From assembly GCF_003703835.1 (NCBI RefSeq), contig NZ_RDQR01000006.1, forward strand, positions 55,498-119,497: a stretch of DNA of 64,000 bases, written 5' to 3'. The notes under the pieces are model-generated. The model was not told the origin of the DNA. It worked only from the letters and a program-made list of their open reading frames with translations, and searched no databases. Positions within the stretch are counted from its first letter, which is position 1, and each line of letters opens with the position of its first letter. This document shows, piece after piece, positions 1 to 7,942 of the stretch. Position numbers and translations under genes: made by a program. Origin of the DNA: Auritidibacter ignavus. Lineage in GTDB: Bacteria > Actinomycetota > Actinomycetes > Actinomycetales > Micrococcaceae.

Positions 1-65
1 AACATCCCGCTGCCGAGGCGATGGACGTTGCAGACTCCACCGGTGAGATTCTGAATATCTTCTAG
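1..65 (+). CDS. C-terminal tail of an unidentified protein (cut by window edge)
   Basis: The frame beginning at base 3 is open from the window edge to a TAG at 63-65 and encodes about 20 residues ending in GEILNIF. It would converge on the inositol-phosphate synthase gene that ends at base 99. Too little is visible to name a family, and a chance open frame of this length is possible. Confidence 0.3.
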   Translation, partial: HPAAEAMDVADSTGEILNIF

Positions 66-98
66 GACTCGAGACTGCTAGAACCCGAAAACAGACAC

Positions 99-1178
99 CT
101 AGCGCTCAATCTCGCCACGAATAAAGGCCTCCACCAGTTCGCGGGCGTGCTCATCGCGGTGCTGGACCGGTGGGGACTTCATGAAATAGGAGGAGGCCGA
201 CAGGATCGGTCCACCGATGCCACGATCCAAAGCGATCTTGGCAGCCCGGACCGCATCAATGATCACACCGGCGGAGTTTGGGGAGTCCCAGACTTCGAGT
301 TTGTACTCTAACGACACCGGAGCATCACCGAAGTTGCGCCCCTCCAGCCGGACGAAGGCCCACTTGCGGTCATCGAGCCACTGCACGTAGTCAGACGGGC
401 CAATATGGACGTTGCGGTCCTCCAGTTCGGTGTCCAGATTAGAGGTCACCGCCTGGGTCTTGGAAATCTTCTTGGACTCCAACCGCTCGCGTTCCAACAT
501 GTTTTTGAAGTCCATATTGCCACCGACATTCAGCTGGTAGGTCCGATCCACGGTTACCCCGCGGGCTTCGAACAGTGCTGCCATGGTGCGGTGGGTGATG
601 GTGGCCCCGATCTGGGATTTAATATCGTCGCCGACAATCGGCACCCCGGCCTCGGTGAACTTCTGCGACCACTCTTCGGTCCCGGCAATGAAGACCGGTA
701 GTGCATTCACAAAGGCCACCTTGGCGTCCACGGCAGCTTGCGCGTAGAACTTATCGGCCTCTTCAGAGCCCACCGGAAGATAGGAGACCAGCACGTCGAC
801 CTCACGATCGCGCAAGACCTGGGCCACATCGACTGGATCAGCGACAGATTCGGTGATGGTTTCGCGGTAGTACCTCCCGAGACCATCCAGGGTCGGGCCA
901 CGCTGGACCTGTACACCGGTAACAGGGACTTCGGCCAGGGTAATGGTGTTATTCTCCGAGGCGGTGATGGCCTCAGCAATGTCCAGCCCCACCTTGGCCT
1001 GATCGACATCAAAGGCCGCCACGAACTCCAGGTCGCTGACATGATAATCGCCGAAACGTACGTGCATCAATCCGGGTACCACATCAGAATCAGCGGCATC
1101 CCGGTAATAGTGCACACCCTGAATCAGGGAGGAAGCACAGTTCCCCAACCCTGCGATCGCAACTCGAATTGCAGACAA
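99..1178 (-). CDS. ino1: Inositol-3-phosphate synthase
   Basis: Makes 1L-myo-inositol 1-phosphate from glucose 6-phosphate with NAD. In actinobacteria this is the first step toward phosphatidylinositol and mycothiol. The N-terminus carries the NAD-binding glycine stretch [15 protein letters not shown], followed by the family motifs [35 protein letters not shown] and LNVGGNMDF, and [11 protein letters not shown] near the C-terminus. The length of 359 aa fits the actinobacterial form. I place the start at TTG 1178 because AAAAGGAG lies 7 nt upstream. An ATG at 1208 in the same frame has no ribosome-binding site and would add ten residues ([10 protein letters not shown]) that simply translate the ribosome-binding site. 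It is divergent from the GT87 gene, with 115 bp between the starts. Confidence 0.95.
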   Translation of the reverse strand: MSAIRVAIAGLGNCASSLIQGVHYYRDAADSDVVPGLMHVRFGDYHVSDLEFVAAFDVDQAKVGLDIAEAITASENNTITLAEVPVTGVQVQRGPTLDGLGRYYRETITESVADPVDVAQVLRDREVDVLVSYLPVGSEEADKFYAQAAVDAKVAFVNALPVFIAGTEEWSQKFTEAGVPIVGDDIKSQIGATITHRTMAALFEARGVTVDRTYQLNVGGNMDFKNMLERERLESKKISKTQAVTSNLDTELEDRNVHIGPSDYVQWLDDRKWAFVRLEGRNFGDAPVSLEYKLEVWDSPNSAGVIIDAVRAAKIALDRGIGGPILSASSYFMKSPPVQHRDEHARELVEAFIRGEIER

Positions 1179-1293
1179 CGAGATACTCCTTTTGTTTTTA
1201 AACCTCATCTACTCTACGTCAGCCCGGAGGTGACCGAAGAGAAACCGGCAGGTTTTTACACCCTGATCGCTCACACCACGTAAACTGTGCCTC

Positions 1294-2856
1294 ATGGCCA
1301 CCCGCGCACAACAGCAACAGCCACGCACGCCTGTTGCTCCTTCTCGAACTGACCCGCTTCTCGCCCGGCTGACCTCCGAGAAAATTGGCCCGATCGGACG
1401 ACGTAGCGCACCTGGTCGGACCGGTGGCGGGTTTTTCACCCCCATGCGGGTGCTGATCCTGATGACCACCCTGGCGGCGTTGGTGGCGGTGCTACAAAAA
1501 TCACCGTGCCGTCTTGAAGGCTGGTCCCAACCCTTCGTGAACTTCGCCGGATGCTACTCCGACTGGACCGCGTTATACGGTGGTCGCGGTTTCGACGAGA
1601 ACCCCTTCGCACCCTTCATGGAGGCCTCCACGTTCGAATACCCGGTGCTGATCTCGGTTGTGGCCTCCCTGACGGCAGCACTGACCCACTTCTTTAACCC
1701 CGACCGGCCCTCGTTACTGTACTTCGACATCAACTTCGTGTTGGTCTTCGCCCTGTGGGTCATCACCGTGGTGGTCGTCGCCAAGTCCTCGGTGCGGCGC
1801 TTCTGGGATGCCGCGATGGTGGCCATCGCCCCGGGCATGATTCTGGCGTCCTCTATTAACTGGGACATGTGGGCGGTGGTCCCCCTGATCCTGGGTCTGT
1901 GGCTGTTTGGTGGCAAGAAGTACTTTTGGGCCGGCGTCCTGTTCGGCATCGGCATCTCGGCGAAAATCTTCCCGTTACTCGTCTTCGGGGCCATCCTCGT
2001 GCTGGCGGTCCGTACTCTGGTCTTCCGCCCATTGGTGCTCAGCGCGGCCGGAGCGGCCACCTCCTGGCTAGTCCTCAACGTGCCACTGATGCTGACCAAC
2101 TATGAGGCGTGGTCGTTGTTCTACACCTTCTCCGCCGACCGTGGGCCCGGCTGGTCCTCGGTCTGGAGTATGTGGAACGTATTCAACGACAGCCACCCGG
2201 TCACCGCCGAATCCCTGTCCTATTTGTCCGTGGGTGCTGTGGCGATCTGCTGTGCTTTCATTTTCGTCATCGGAACCACCGCACCGGTTCGTCCCCGCAT
2301 GGCGCAATTGGTGTTTCTCATCGTGGCCAGCTTCGTGCTGTTCAATAAGGTCTACTCACCACAGTTCGTGGTGTGGCTGATCCCGCTGGTGGCCCTGGCC
2401 TTGCCCAATTGGCGTGACTTTTTGATCTGGCAATTCGTGGAAGTGTTGCACTTTTGGGCGGTCTGGGCCCATCTGTCGCATTTTACCTCCGAACACAACA
2501 CCCAGCACCTCTTCGATGAACGGCTCTACGGTCTGGCCGTGGCCGCACACATGTTGGCCACCTTCTATCTGATGGCCCGGGTGGTCTATCAGATCTACCG
2601 GCCTGAAACCGACCCGGTGCGCACCAGCCTGCCCGTCTTCGACTCCAGCCTGCGCGGTGAGGCTTCGAAGAATCTGGCCTGGGATGACCCGCTGGGTGGA
2701 GACTATGACGGCGCACGCGACCGTCTGCCATTCCTCATCCCTGTAGCCCAACCCGTCGGCAAACATGCCGATCACACCGAGCCCGAACCCGTTGAAGTCG
2801 GCGCGGCCGAGCACCAGGGGATCTGGACACCCATCACCCTTGAGCACAAACAGTAG
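1294..2856 (+). CDS. GT87/DUF2029-like polytopic membrane glycosyltransferase
   Basis: A 520-aa protein with a basic N-terminal tail of about 45 residues, then roughly ten to twelve hydrophobic segments between residues 50 and 440, and a polar C-terminal tail. The early motif CYSDWTALYGGRGFDENPF followed by EYPVLI resembles the acidic first loop and EYP motif of the GT-C family represented by mycobacterial Rv0051 and PimE-like mannosyltransferases. Such enzymes use polyprenyl-phosphate sugars at the membrane. The position next to ino1 and upstream of rpsF matches the order around Rv0051. The exact donor and acceptor cannot be read from the sequence. Its stop is 10 bp before the aminopeptidase start, so the two are probably co-transcribed. 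Confidence 0.8.
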   Translation: MATRAQQQQPRTPVAPSRTDPLLARLTSEKIGPIGRRSAPGRTGGGFFTPMRVLILMTTLAALVAVLQKSPCRLEGWSQPFVNFAGCYSDWTALYGGRGFDENPFAPFMEASTFEYPVLISVVASLTAALTHFFNPDRPSLLYFDINFVLVFALWVITVVVVAKSSVRRFWDAAMVAIAPGMILASSINWDMWAVVPLILGLWLFGGKKYFWAGVLFGIGISAKIFPLLVFGAILVLAVRTLVFRPLVLSAAGAATSWLVLNVPLMLTNYEAWSLFYTFSADRGPGWSSVWSMWNVFNDSHPVTAESLSYLSVGAVAICCAFIFVIGTTAPVRPRMAQLVFLIVASFVLFNKVYSPQFVVWLIPLVALALPNWRDFLIWQFVEVLHFWAVWAHLSHFTSEHNTQHLFDERLYGLAVAAHMLATFYLMARVVYQIYRPETDPVRTSLPVFDSSLRGEASKNLAWDDPLGGDYDGARDRLPFLIPVAQPVGKHADHTEPEPVEVGAAEHQGIWTPITLEHKQ

Positions 2857-2866
2857 GGTGGAGTTC

Positions 2867-4144
2867 ATGAGTCACCTCGATGAACTGGTCCGTCTGATAT
2901 CTGATGCCCCGACCTCATGGCACGCTGCCGACTATGTAGCCCGGGAAGCTATCGCCGCTGGCTTCACCCGGCTGGAGGAAACCGAGCCCTACCCGCTAGC
3001 CCCGGGTGGTTACGTGGTCGTCCGTGATGGTGCGGTGATCGCCTGGATCCAGCCGGAGGCCACCGGCGAGGACTCAGCGACGCTACCGGGCTTTCGCATT
3101 CTGGGCGCTCACACCGATTCCCCGGGGTTCAAGGTCAAACCCAGCCCGGATACCACCACCGCCGGCTGGGCCCAGGTCGGTGTTGAGGTGTACGGGGGAC
3201 CGCTGGTCAACTCCTGGTTAGACCGCGACCTGGCCTTCGCCGGACGCCTGGTATTACGCGATGGCAGCACCAAACTGGTCACCACCTCCGCGATGGCGCG
3301 CATCCCGCAGCTGGCTATCCACCTCGATCGCGAGACCGATCGGGGGCTGACTCTGAATCGACAACAGCACCTGATGCCGATTGTGGCCACCGCCTCCGGC
3401 GACTCCGCAACCACCATTGTGCACGCCATCGCCGAAGAAGCCGGTCTCTCGGCAGACCACGTGGTTGCCGCCGATCTGATGCTGGCCGATACTCAACCCC
3501 CGGCCATACTGGGCTCGGCCCAAGAATTCTTAGCCGCCCCGCGGATGGACAATCTGGTCTCCGTCTCGGCTGGACTTTCCGCTCTGCTAGAGGTTGCCCA
3601 CCAGCCAGCGCCCGACCTGATTCCGGTGCTGGCGGCCTTCGACCACGAAGAAGTCGGTTCCCAGACGCGTTCGGGGGCCGCCGGGCCATTCTTAGACGAA
3701 ACTCTGGTGCGTATCCAGCACAGCCTGGGCATTAGTCCCGAGCAGAGCCCGCGGGTGCGCGCTCAATCCTGGCTGCTGTCGGCCGACTGTGGCCATGTGG
3801 TCCACCCCAATTACGTCACCAAACACGACCCGGACCACCACCCGTTGCCCAACCAAGGCCCGTTGGTGAAGATCAACGCCAATCAGCGCTACACCACCGA
3901 TGCGATGGGACATGCGGCCATGGCCGGGTGGGCCGAGGACGCCGGGGTACCGATCCAAGAATTTGTCTCCCGCAATGATGTGCCCTGTGGCTCCACCATC
4001 GGTCCGATCGCCTCGACCCGGTTAGGGATTCCCACGGTGGACTGCGGGGTGGGGTTGCTGTCGATGCACTCGGTCCGTGAATTGGTCGGTGCCAAAGACC
4101 CAGGCTACTTGACCCGCCTCACCGCCGCCTTCTTTCGCCAGTAG
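2867..4144 (+). CDS. M18 family metallo-aminopeptidase
   Basis: A 425-aa cytosolic zinc aminopeptidase of the aspartyl-aminopeptidase family (M18, bacterial ApeB type). The metal-site motifs appear in order: LGAHTDSPGFKVKP (His-x-Asp), PRMDNLVS, DHEEVGSQ (catalytic Glu followed by ligand Glu), HPNY, GSTIGP, and a final CGVGLLSMHSVRE supplying the last His. Length is normal for the family. I choose ATG 2867 because it is preceded by GGGTGGAG; the frame is open further upstream to an ATG at 2765 inside the GT87 gene, but that extension is not family-like. It probably trims peptides with N-terminal acidic or neutral residues. It is read with the GT87 gene; rpsF follows after 163 bp that hold a leader RNA. 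Confidence 0.92.
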   Translation: MSHLDELVRLISDAPTSWHAADYVAREAIAAGFTRLEETEPYPLAPGGYVVVRDGAVIAWIQPEATGEDSATLPGFRILGAHTDSPGFKVKPSPDTTTAGWAQVGVEVYGGPLVNSWLDRDLAFAGRLVLRDGSTKLVTTSAMARIPQLAIHLDRETDRGLTLNRQQHLMPIVATASGDSATTIVHAIAEEAGLSADHVVAADLMLADTQPPAILGSAQEFLAAPRMDNLVSVSAGLSALLEVAHQPAPDLIPVLAAFDHEEVGSQTRSGAAGPFLDETLVRIQHSLGISPEQSPRVRAQSWLLSADCGHVVHPNYVTKHDPDHHPLPNQGPLVKINANQRYTTDAMGHAAMAGWAEDAGVPIQEFVSRNDVPCGSTIGPIASTRLGIPTVDCGVGLLSMHSVRELVGAKDPGYLTRLTAAFFRQ

Positions 4145-4255
4145 TCAGCACCAGGAAAGCTGGATCTGTAGCACACTTCTCACGGTTCGCGTGGTAATTT
4201 CGGCGCAATCACGCTAAACTATTCGAGTTGTTCTTTGACAACAGCACTAAGGAGA

Positions 4256-4299
4256 ACCTCCTGTTACGGAAAGACCGTGACCATAAGCCCGAAGGAGGT
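4256..4299 (+). promoter_or_regulatory. S6:S18 ribosomal-protein leader RNA motif
   Basis: A two-part hairpin sits directly before rpsF. The outer stem ACCTCC (4256-4261) pairs with GGAGGT (4294-4299), which is itself the Shine-Dalgarno. The inner stem TTACGG (4264-4269) pairs with CCGTGA (4275-4280) around loop AAAGA. The 3' side between the stems contains the bulged CCGA (4289-4292). A bulged CCG(A) beside a stem that hides the ribosome-binding site is the hallmark of the known S6:S18 leader, which mimics the 16S rRNA site and lets the S6-S18 complex shut off its own operon. Confidence 0.75.
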
Positions 4300-4307
4300 G
4301 GGTTCGC

Positions 4308-4613
4308 ATGCGTGCATATGAATTGATGGCGCTGATTGACCCGGAGGTCGATGAGCGTACAGTTGAACCGACACTGCGTAAGTACTTTGACAACACCGTT
4401 GTCAAAGACGGTGGCTCCGTGGAAGAAATCGATGTGTGGGGTCGTCGCAAGCTGGCCTACGAGATCAAGAAGAACTCGGAAGCTGTTTACGCGGTCGTGA
4501 ATTTCACCGCTGAGCCGGCCTCGGCTCAGGAATTGGAACGCCAGCTGGGTCTGAATGAGACCGTGTTGCGCACCAAGATCATTCGTCCGGAAGAGCAGAA
4601 GGTCACCCTCTAG
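4308..4613 (+). CDS. rpsF: 30S ribosomal protein S6
   Basis: A 101-aa protein beginning [21 protein letters not shown] with the [10 protein letters not shown] segment typical of S6, which binds S18 on the platform of the small subunit. The start at ATG 4308 follows GAAGGAGGTG, part of which is held in the leader stem described above. First gene of the rpsF-ssb-rpsR-rplI operon, a very conserved bacterial arrangement. Confidence 0.97.
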   Translation: MRAYELMALIDPEVDERTVEPTLRKYFDNTVVKDGGSVEEIDVWGRRKLAYEIKKNSEAVYAVVNFTAEPASAQELERQLGLNETVLRTKIIRPEEQKVTL

Positions 4614-4675
4614 GGTCACCTCGTCACTGCACAAACACTCAAGCATCGGTTTAACGAGAGCACCAGGAGTACCTC

Positions 4676-5200
4676 ATGGCTGGAGAGCCGGTAGTCACGA
4701 TTATTGGAAACCTGACCGCCGATCCCGAACTGCGTTTCACCGCATCGGGACAGGCCGTCGCGAACTTCACCATTGCCCAAACTCCTCGGATCTACGACCG
4801 TCAAACCAATGAATGGTCCGATGCTGAGACCTTGTTTGTGCGTGCTTCCATCTGGCGTGAAGCAGCAGAAAACGTGGCCGAATCCTTGACCAAAGGAATG
4901 CGCGTGGTGGCCCAAGGTCGCCTGAAAGCCCGTTCCTTCCAGACCCGTGAGGGCGAGAACCGCACCAACTGGGAACTGGACGTCGACGAGATCGGCCCGT
5001 CGTTGCGCTACGCCACCGCCCAGGTGACGCGTACCCCGCGTCACGGGGGCGGATCCGGTGGTGGTTTTAACCAGAACCCGCCGGCCCAGAACCAGGGCGG
5101 CTGGGGTCAAGCTGGTGGTGCCCCACAGCAGGATCCCTGGGGCGGAGCTCCCTCCGCTGGATCCTGGGACACCCCGGATCATCAGGAACCACCGTTCTAA
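4676..5200 (+). CDS. ssb: Single-stranded DNA-binding protein
   Basis: A 174-aa SSB. Residues 1-110 form the OB fold ([17 protein letters not shown] at the start, then [19 protein letters not shown]). A Gly/Gln/Asn/Pro-rich linker covers about 125-165. The protein ends in the acidic tip DHQEPPF, the conserved docking tail for replication and repair partners. It protects single-stranded DNA during replication. It lies between rpsF and rpsR, 62 bp after rpsF, start ATG 4676 preceded by CCAGGAG. Confidence 0.97.
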   Translation: MAGEPVVTIIGNLTADPELRFTASGQAVANFTIAQTPRIYDRQTNEWSDAETLFVRASIWREAAENVAESLTKGMRVVAQGRLKARSFQTREGENRTNWELDVDEIGPSLRYATAQVTRTPRHGGGSGGGFNQNPPAQNQGGWGQAGGAPQQDPWGGAPSAGSWDTPDHQEPPF

Positions 5201-5255
5201 ACACCAACCATCCCGCTGACTGCGGGCTCCAGTTATTACTCGAAGGAGCACCACG

Positions 5256-5492
5256 ATGGCTAAGGCTGAAGTACGTAAGCCCAAACCAAAGCCCAATCCC
5301 CTCAAGACAGCAGGCATCGACTACATCGACTACAAAGATGTGGCTCTGCTTCGCAAATTCATCTCCGATCGCGGCAAGATCCGTGCCCGCCGTGTGACCG
5401 GTGTGACCGTCCAGCAGCAGCGCAAGATCGCTTTGGCGATCAAGAACGCACGTGAAATGGCTCTGTTGCCCTACTCCGGTTCCGGCCGCTGA
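5256..5492 (+). CDS. rpsR: 30S ribosomal protein S18
   Basis: A 78-aa basic protein with the S18 core [17 protein letters not shown] and the [13 protein letters not shown] rRNA-binding motif. It has no cysteines, so it is the zinc-independent form. It pairs with S6, encoded two genes upstream, and the complex is the expected ligand of the leader RNA. Ribosome-binding site AAGGAG precedes ATG 5256. Confidence 0.97.
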   Translation: MAKAEVRKPKPKPNPLKTAGIDYIDYKDVALLRKFISDRGKIRARRVTGVTVQQQRKIALAIKNAREMALLPYSGSGR

Positions 5493-5520
5493 TCTTGAAG
5501 TAGAGAAGGAGAGAGTAGAC

Positions 5521-5991
5521 ATGGCACAGCAGAAACTCATTTTGACCCAGGAGATCCCCGGCCTCGGTATTGCCGGCGATGTCGTCGAGGTCAAGAACGG
5601 TTACGCTCGCAACTACCTGATCCCGCGCGGTTTCGCTACTCGTTGGACCCGCGGCGCAGAAAACCAGGTCGAAGAGATCCGCAAGACCCGGGCAGCTCGG
5701 GCCATGGCGAACCTGGAAGAAGCTCAGGCGCTGGCCGAGAAGCTCCAGCAGCAACCGGTGCAGATTCAGGTGGCCTCCGGTGAGACCGGTCGTTTGTTCG
5801 GCTCGGTGACCTCCTCAGACATTGTCGAGGCCTTGGAAGCAGCCGGCCACGAGTCGATCGACCGTCGCAACGTCGTCTTGACCGACAGCATCCGTTCGCT
5901 GGGTAACCACTCGGTGCAGATCCGTCTGCACGACGACGTGATTGCTCAGGTGGAACTGGCTGTCGTTCCGGCCCAAAAGAAGAAGAAATAA
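5521..5991 (+). CDS. rplI: 50S ribosomal protein L9
   Basis: A 156-aa L9: the N-terminal rRNA-binding domain contains LGIAGDVVEVKNGYARNYL, followed by the long connecting helix (residues about 42-75) and the C-terminal domain beginning near GRLFGSVTSSDI. It ends in PAQKKKK. The ATG at 5521 follows GAAGGAGAGAG. An in-frame ATG at 5452 lies inside rpsR and is not family-like. A strong terminator follows, closing the operon. Confidence 0.97.
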   Translation: MAQQKLILTQEIPGLGIAGDVVEVKNGYARNYLIPRGFATRWTRGAENQVEEIRKTRAARAMANLEEAQALAEKLQQQPVQIQVASGETGRLFGSVTSSDIVEALEAAGHESIDRRNVVLTDSIRSLGNHSVQIRLHDDVIAQVELAVVPAQKKKK

Positions 5992-6029
5992 GCTTCTTCG
6001 CTCTGGCTAGACCCGGATTGCGTTGAGAG

Positions 6030-6080
6030 AACCCCGGGGCAGGTGTTGACCATCATCTGGTCACCCGCCCCGGGGTTTCG
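6030..6080 (+). terminator. Rho-independent terminator after rplI
   Basis: AACCCCGGGGCAGGTG (6030-6045) pairs with CACCCGCCCCGGGGTTT (6062-6078) with a single mismatch, and GACCA/TGGTC forms an inner stem. The stem runs into TTTCGTTGT. It ends the rpsF operon. Confidence 0.85.
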
Positions 6081-6124
6081 TTGTCTCCCCCAGTGGGCTG
6101 GCAGGGCTGTGTTAGCTTTGAGCT

Positions 6125-6853
6125 ATGTCTGAATCTGCTGTGGCCACCACCCTGGAAGAGATCCAAGAGAACCTCTACGCGGTTCGAGGACGGATTAACG
6201 CTGCTGCCAACCGTGTCGGGCGTGATCCCCGGGATGTGCGTCTGATCCCGGTGACCAAAACCGTGGCGGAACAGCGCCTGCGCACCGCCTATCAGGCAGG
6301 CATTCAGACCTTCGGTGAGAATAAAGTTCAAGAGGCCCACCAAAAATACCAGGCCATGAACGACTTGGAGATCACCTGGTGCATCATCGGGCCATTACAG
6401 TCCAATAAGACCCGAGAGGTGGCCGAATTTGCCGATGAGTTCCACGCCCTAGACCGGGTCAAGATCGCTCGCAGACTCCACGACCAGCTCACCGAAGCCG
6501 GACGGGACCTGTCGGTGTTGATCCAGGTCAATACCTCCGGGGAAACCACCAAATCCGGTCTCGACCCGACAGAACTCGGCCCGTTTGTTGACCAGATTCA
6601 GGATTTCACGGCACTTCGGGTCAACGGATTGATGACCATCGCCGAGAACTCCGATGACGAGGATGCGATCCGGAATAATTTCCGGCAGCTGCGCGCGTTG
6701 CGCGATGAACACCGCGACCAACTCGGGGCCGGAGATCTGTCCATGGGCATGTCAGCCGACTTTGAGATTGCCATCGAAGAAGGAGCCACCATGGTCCGAA
6801 TCGGTTCTGCGATCTTCGGCGCGAGACCTCCCCACGGCTCGGCACAGGCCTAA
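6125..6853 (+). CDS. YggS/PROSC family PLP-binding protein
   Basis: A 242-aa member of the YggS family, which binds pyridoxal 5'-phosphate and maintains PLP and amino-acid balance rather than catalysing a known reaction. Visible motifs are VTKTVAEQ with the PLP lysine at position 45, FGENKVQEA, IGPLQSNK, NTSGETTKSG, GLMTIAEN and the C-terminal LSMGMSADFEIAIEEG...VRIGSAIFG. In the usual WHFIG motif the His is changed (WCIIG here). The start at ATG 6125 has no obvious ribosome-binding site. In many actinobacteria yggS is near ftsZ; here it stands alone after the ribosomal operon. Confidence 0.92.
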   Translation: MSESAVATTLEEIQENLYAVRGRINAAANRVGRDPRDVRLIPVTKTVAEQRLRTAYQAGIQTFGENKVQEAHQKYQAMNDLEITWCIIGPLQSNKTREVAEFADEFHALDRVKIARRLHDQLTEAGRDLSVLIQVNTSGETTKSGLDPTELGPFVDQIQDFTALRVNGLMTIAENSDDEDAIRNNFRQLRALRDEHRDQLGAGDLSMGMSADFEIAIEEGATMVRIGSAIFGARPPHGSAQA

Positions 6854-7021
6854 CGTGCACAGCACCTCTGCCGGGTAGTGTTGCTGGGGCTGTGGGGTAC
6901 TTCTGGGCCACTGATGAAACTCAATCAGGCGCGCCACGGGCCATGCTGGGCCGTGACCGCTGGGTAAGGTGCTAGATTCTCTGCCAAGTAGCCCCTATGC
7001 GGAGAGTGAGTACAGCGCGCC

Positions 7022-7456
7022 ATGGTCGATCGACTTCACGATATCTGGGACCACATCAACGAAGCCCAGGGAACATTCGGGTCCACCACCAACTTCGTCT
7101 TTGACGACATCACCGCCACACACGTGGCAGGGCACGCTGAACTGGGCCCAGACCACCACCAGCCCTGGGGAATCGTCCACGGAGGCGTCTACGCCACCAT
7201 TGTGGAGTCAGTGGCCTCGGTAGGTGCCAGCTACGCCGTGAAGGACCAGAACATGTTCGCGGTGGGCTTGCACAACGGCACTGACTTCTTGCGTCAATTT
7301 AGTGCCGGCACCGTCCTGGTTGAAGCCAATGCCCTCTACCAGGGACGCACCCAGCAACTCTGGGATGTCGTCATTACCGCCGAAGCCACCGGCAAAGTCT
7401 TGGCCCGCGGACAACTTCGACTCCAGAACCTTCCCGCTCCGGAAAACCACGGCTGA
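7022..7456 (+). CDS. Hotdog-fold PaaI-type thioesterase
   Basis: A 144-aa single hotdog-domain protein. The active-site helix motif HHQPWGIVHGGVYATIVES is intact and places it with PaaI-like acyl-CoA thioesterases, which hydrolyse aryl- or acyl-CoA in the cytosol. The second half has the strand pair typical of the fold (VEANALYQGRTQQLWDVVI). The fatty-acid genes further on make acyl-CoA substrates plausible, but the specificity is not visible. Confidence 0.85.
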   Translation: MVDRLHDIWDHINEAQGTFGSTTNFVFDDITATHVAGHAELGPDHHQPWGIVHGGVYATIVESVASVGASYAVKDQNMFAVGLHNGTDFLRQFSAGTVLVEANALYQGRTQQLWDVVITAEATGKVLARGQLRLQNLPAPENHG

Positions 7457-7513
7457 TCTGGCCCTTTAATGTGAAGCAATGCACGTAGCGTGGGAGAACC
7501 ACACTGGTGTAAT

Positions 7514-7848
7514 TTATCCACGGCTGTGGGTAACCCTGTGGATAACTGCGTGTGGTGTGGAAAACACTCCTTGTACTCGCCCGTCATGGTGCTGTCAAGT
7601 CGGCCAAAGTGAGTGCAAATTATTTTTTAAGTCACAGGCTGTGATTCATAAAAGCCCTAGTCAAAGCCGAATCCGCGGATGATCACCTGGCTGAATCAAC
7701 AGGTTCTTGAGAATTTTTACACAGGCTAATCCACTCTTTCCACAGGTTATCCACAGGAAAAGAATTTTGGGGGTTTGCTGAGGCTGTTTTCCCCGAGTAG
7801 TGTCGCTATATCGCCTCTCGGCCGGTGGGTATTGGCAGGTTATGCACA
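7514..7848. other. DnaA-box cluster upstream of dnaB (origin-like region)
   Basis: The gene-free stretch 7457-7942 contains two perfect TTATCCACA DnaA boxes (7537-7545 on minus; 7747-7755 on plus) and one-mismatch forms TTATCCACG (7514-7522), TTACCCACA (7525-7533, minus), TTTTCCACA (7556-7564, minus; two mismatches) and TTATGCACA (7840-7848). CTTTCCACA at 7736-7744 is more degenerate. The first four are spaced 11, 12 and 19 bp apart. An AT-rich run lies at about 7617-7660. This is the look of a DnaA-binding region. Whether it is an origin, a titration site or a dnaB control site cannot be told here, as no dnaA or dnaN is in the window. Confidence 0.65.
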
Positions 7849-7942
7849 GGGTGCACATACTGCGCGCATCCACTGCGACCGGGGGGTCTTCGTGAGGCAG
7901 TCCGGGGTCCGGTAAAGGGGAAGGGAATCAAGAGACGATCTA

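Noticed and set aside
4616..5317. Long open frame antisense to ssb and rpsR
   Set aside because: Its protein has no family-like pattern and lies fully over conserved genes; it is a high-GC mirror frame.
7514..7848. Calling the DnaA-box cluster the chromosomal origin
   Set aside because: No dnaA, dnaN or rpmH is adjacent and no skew can be computed here, so I only report an origin-like region.
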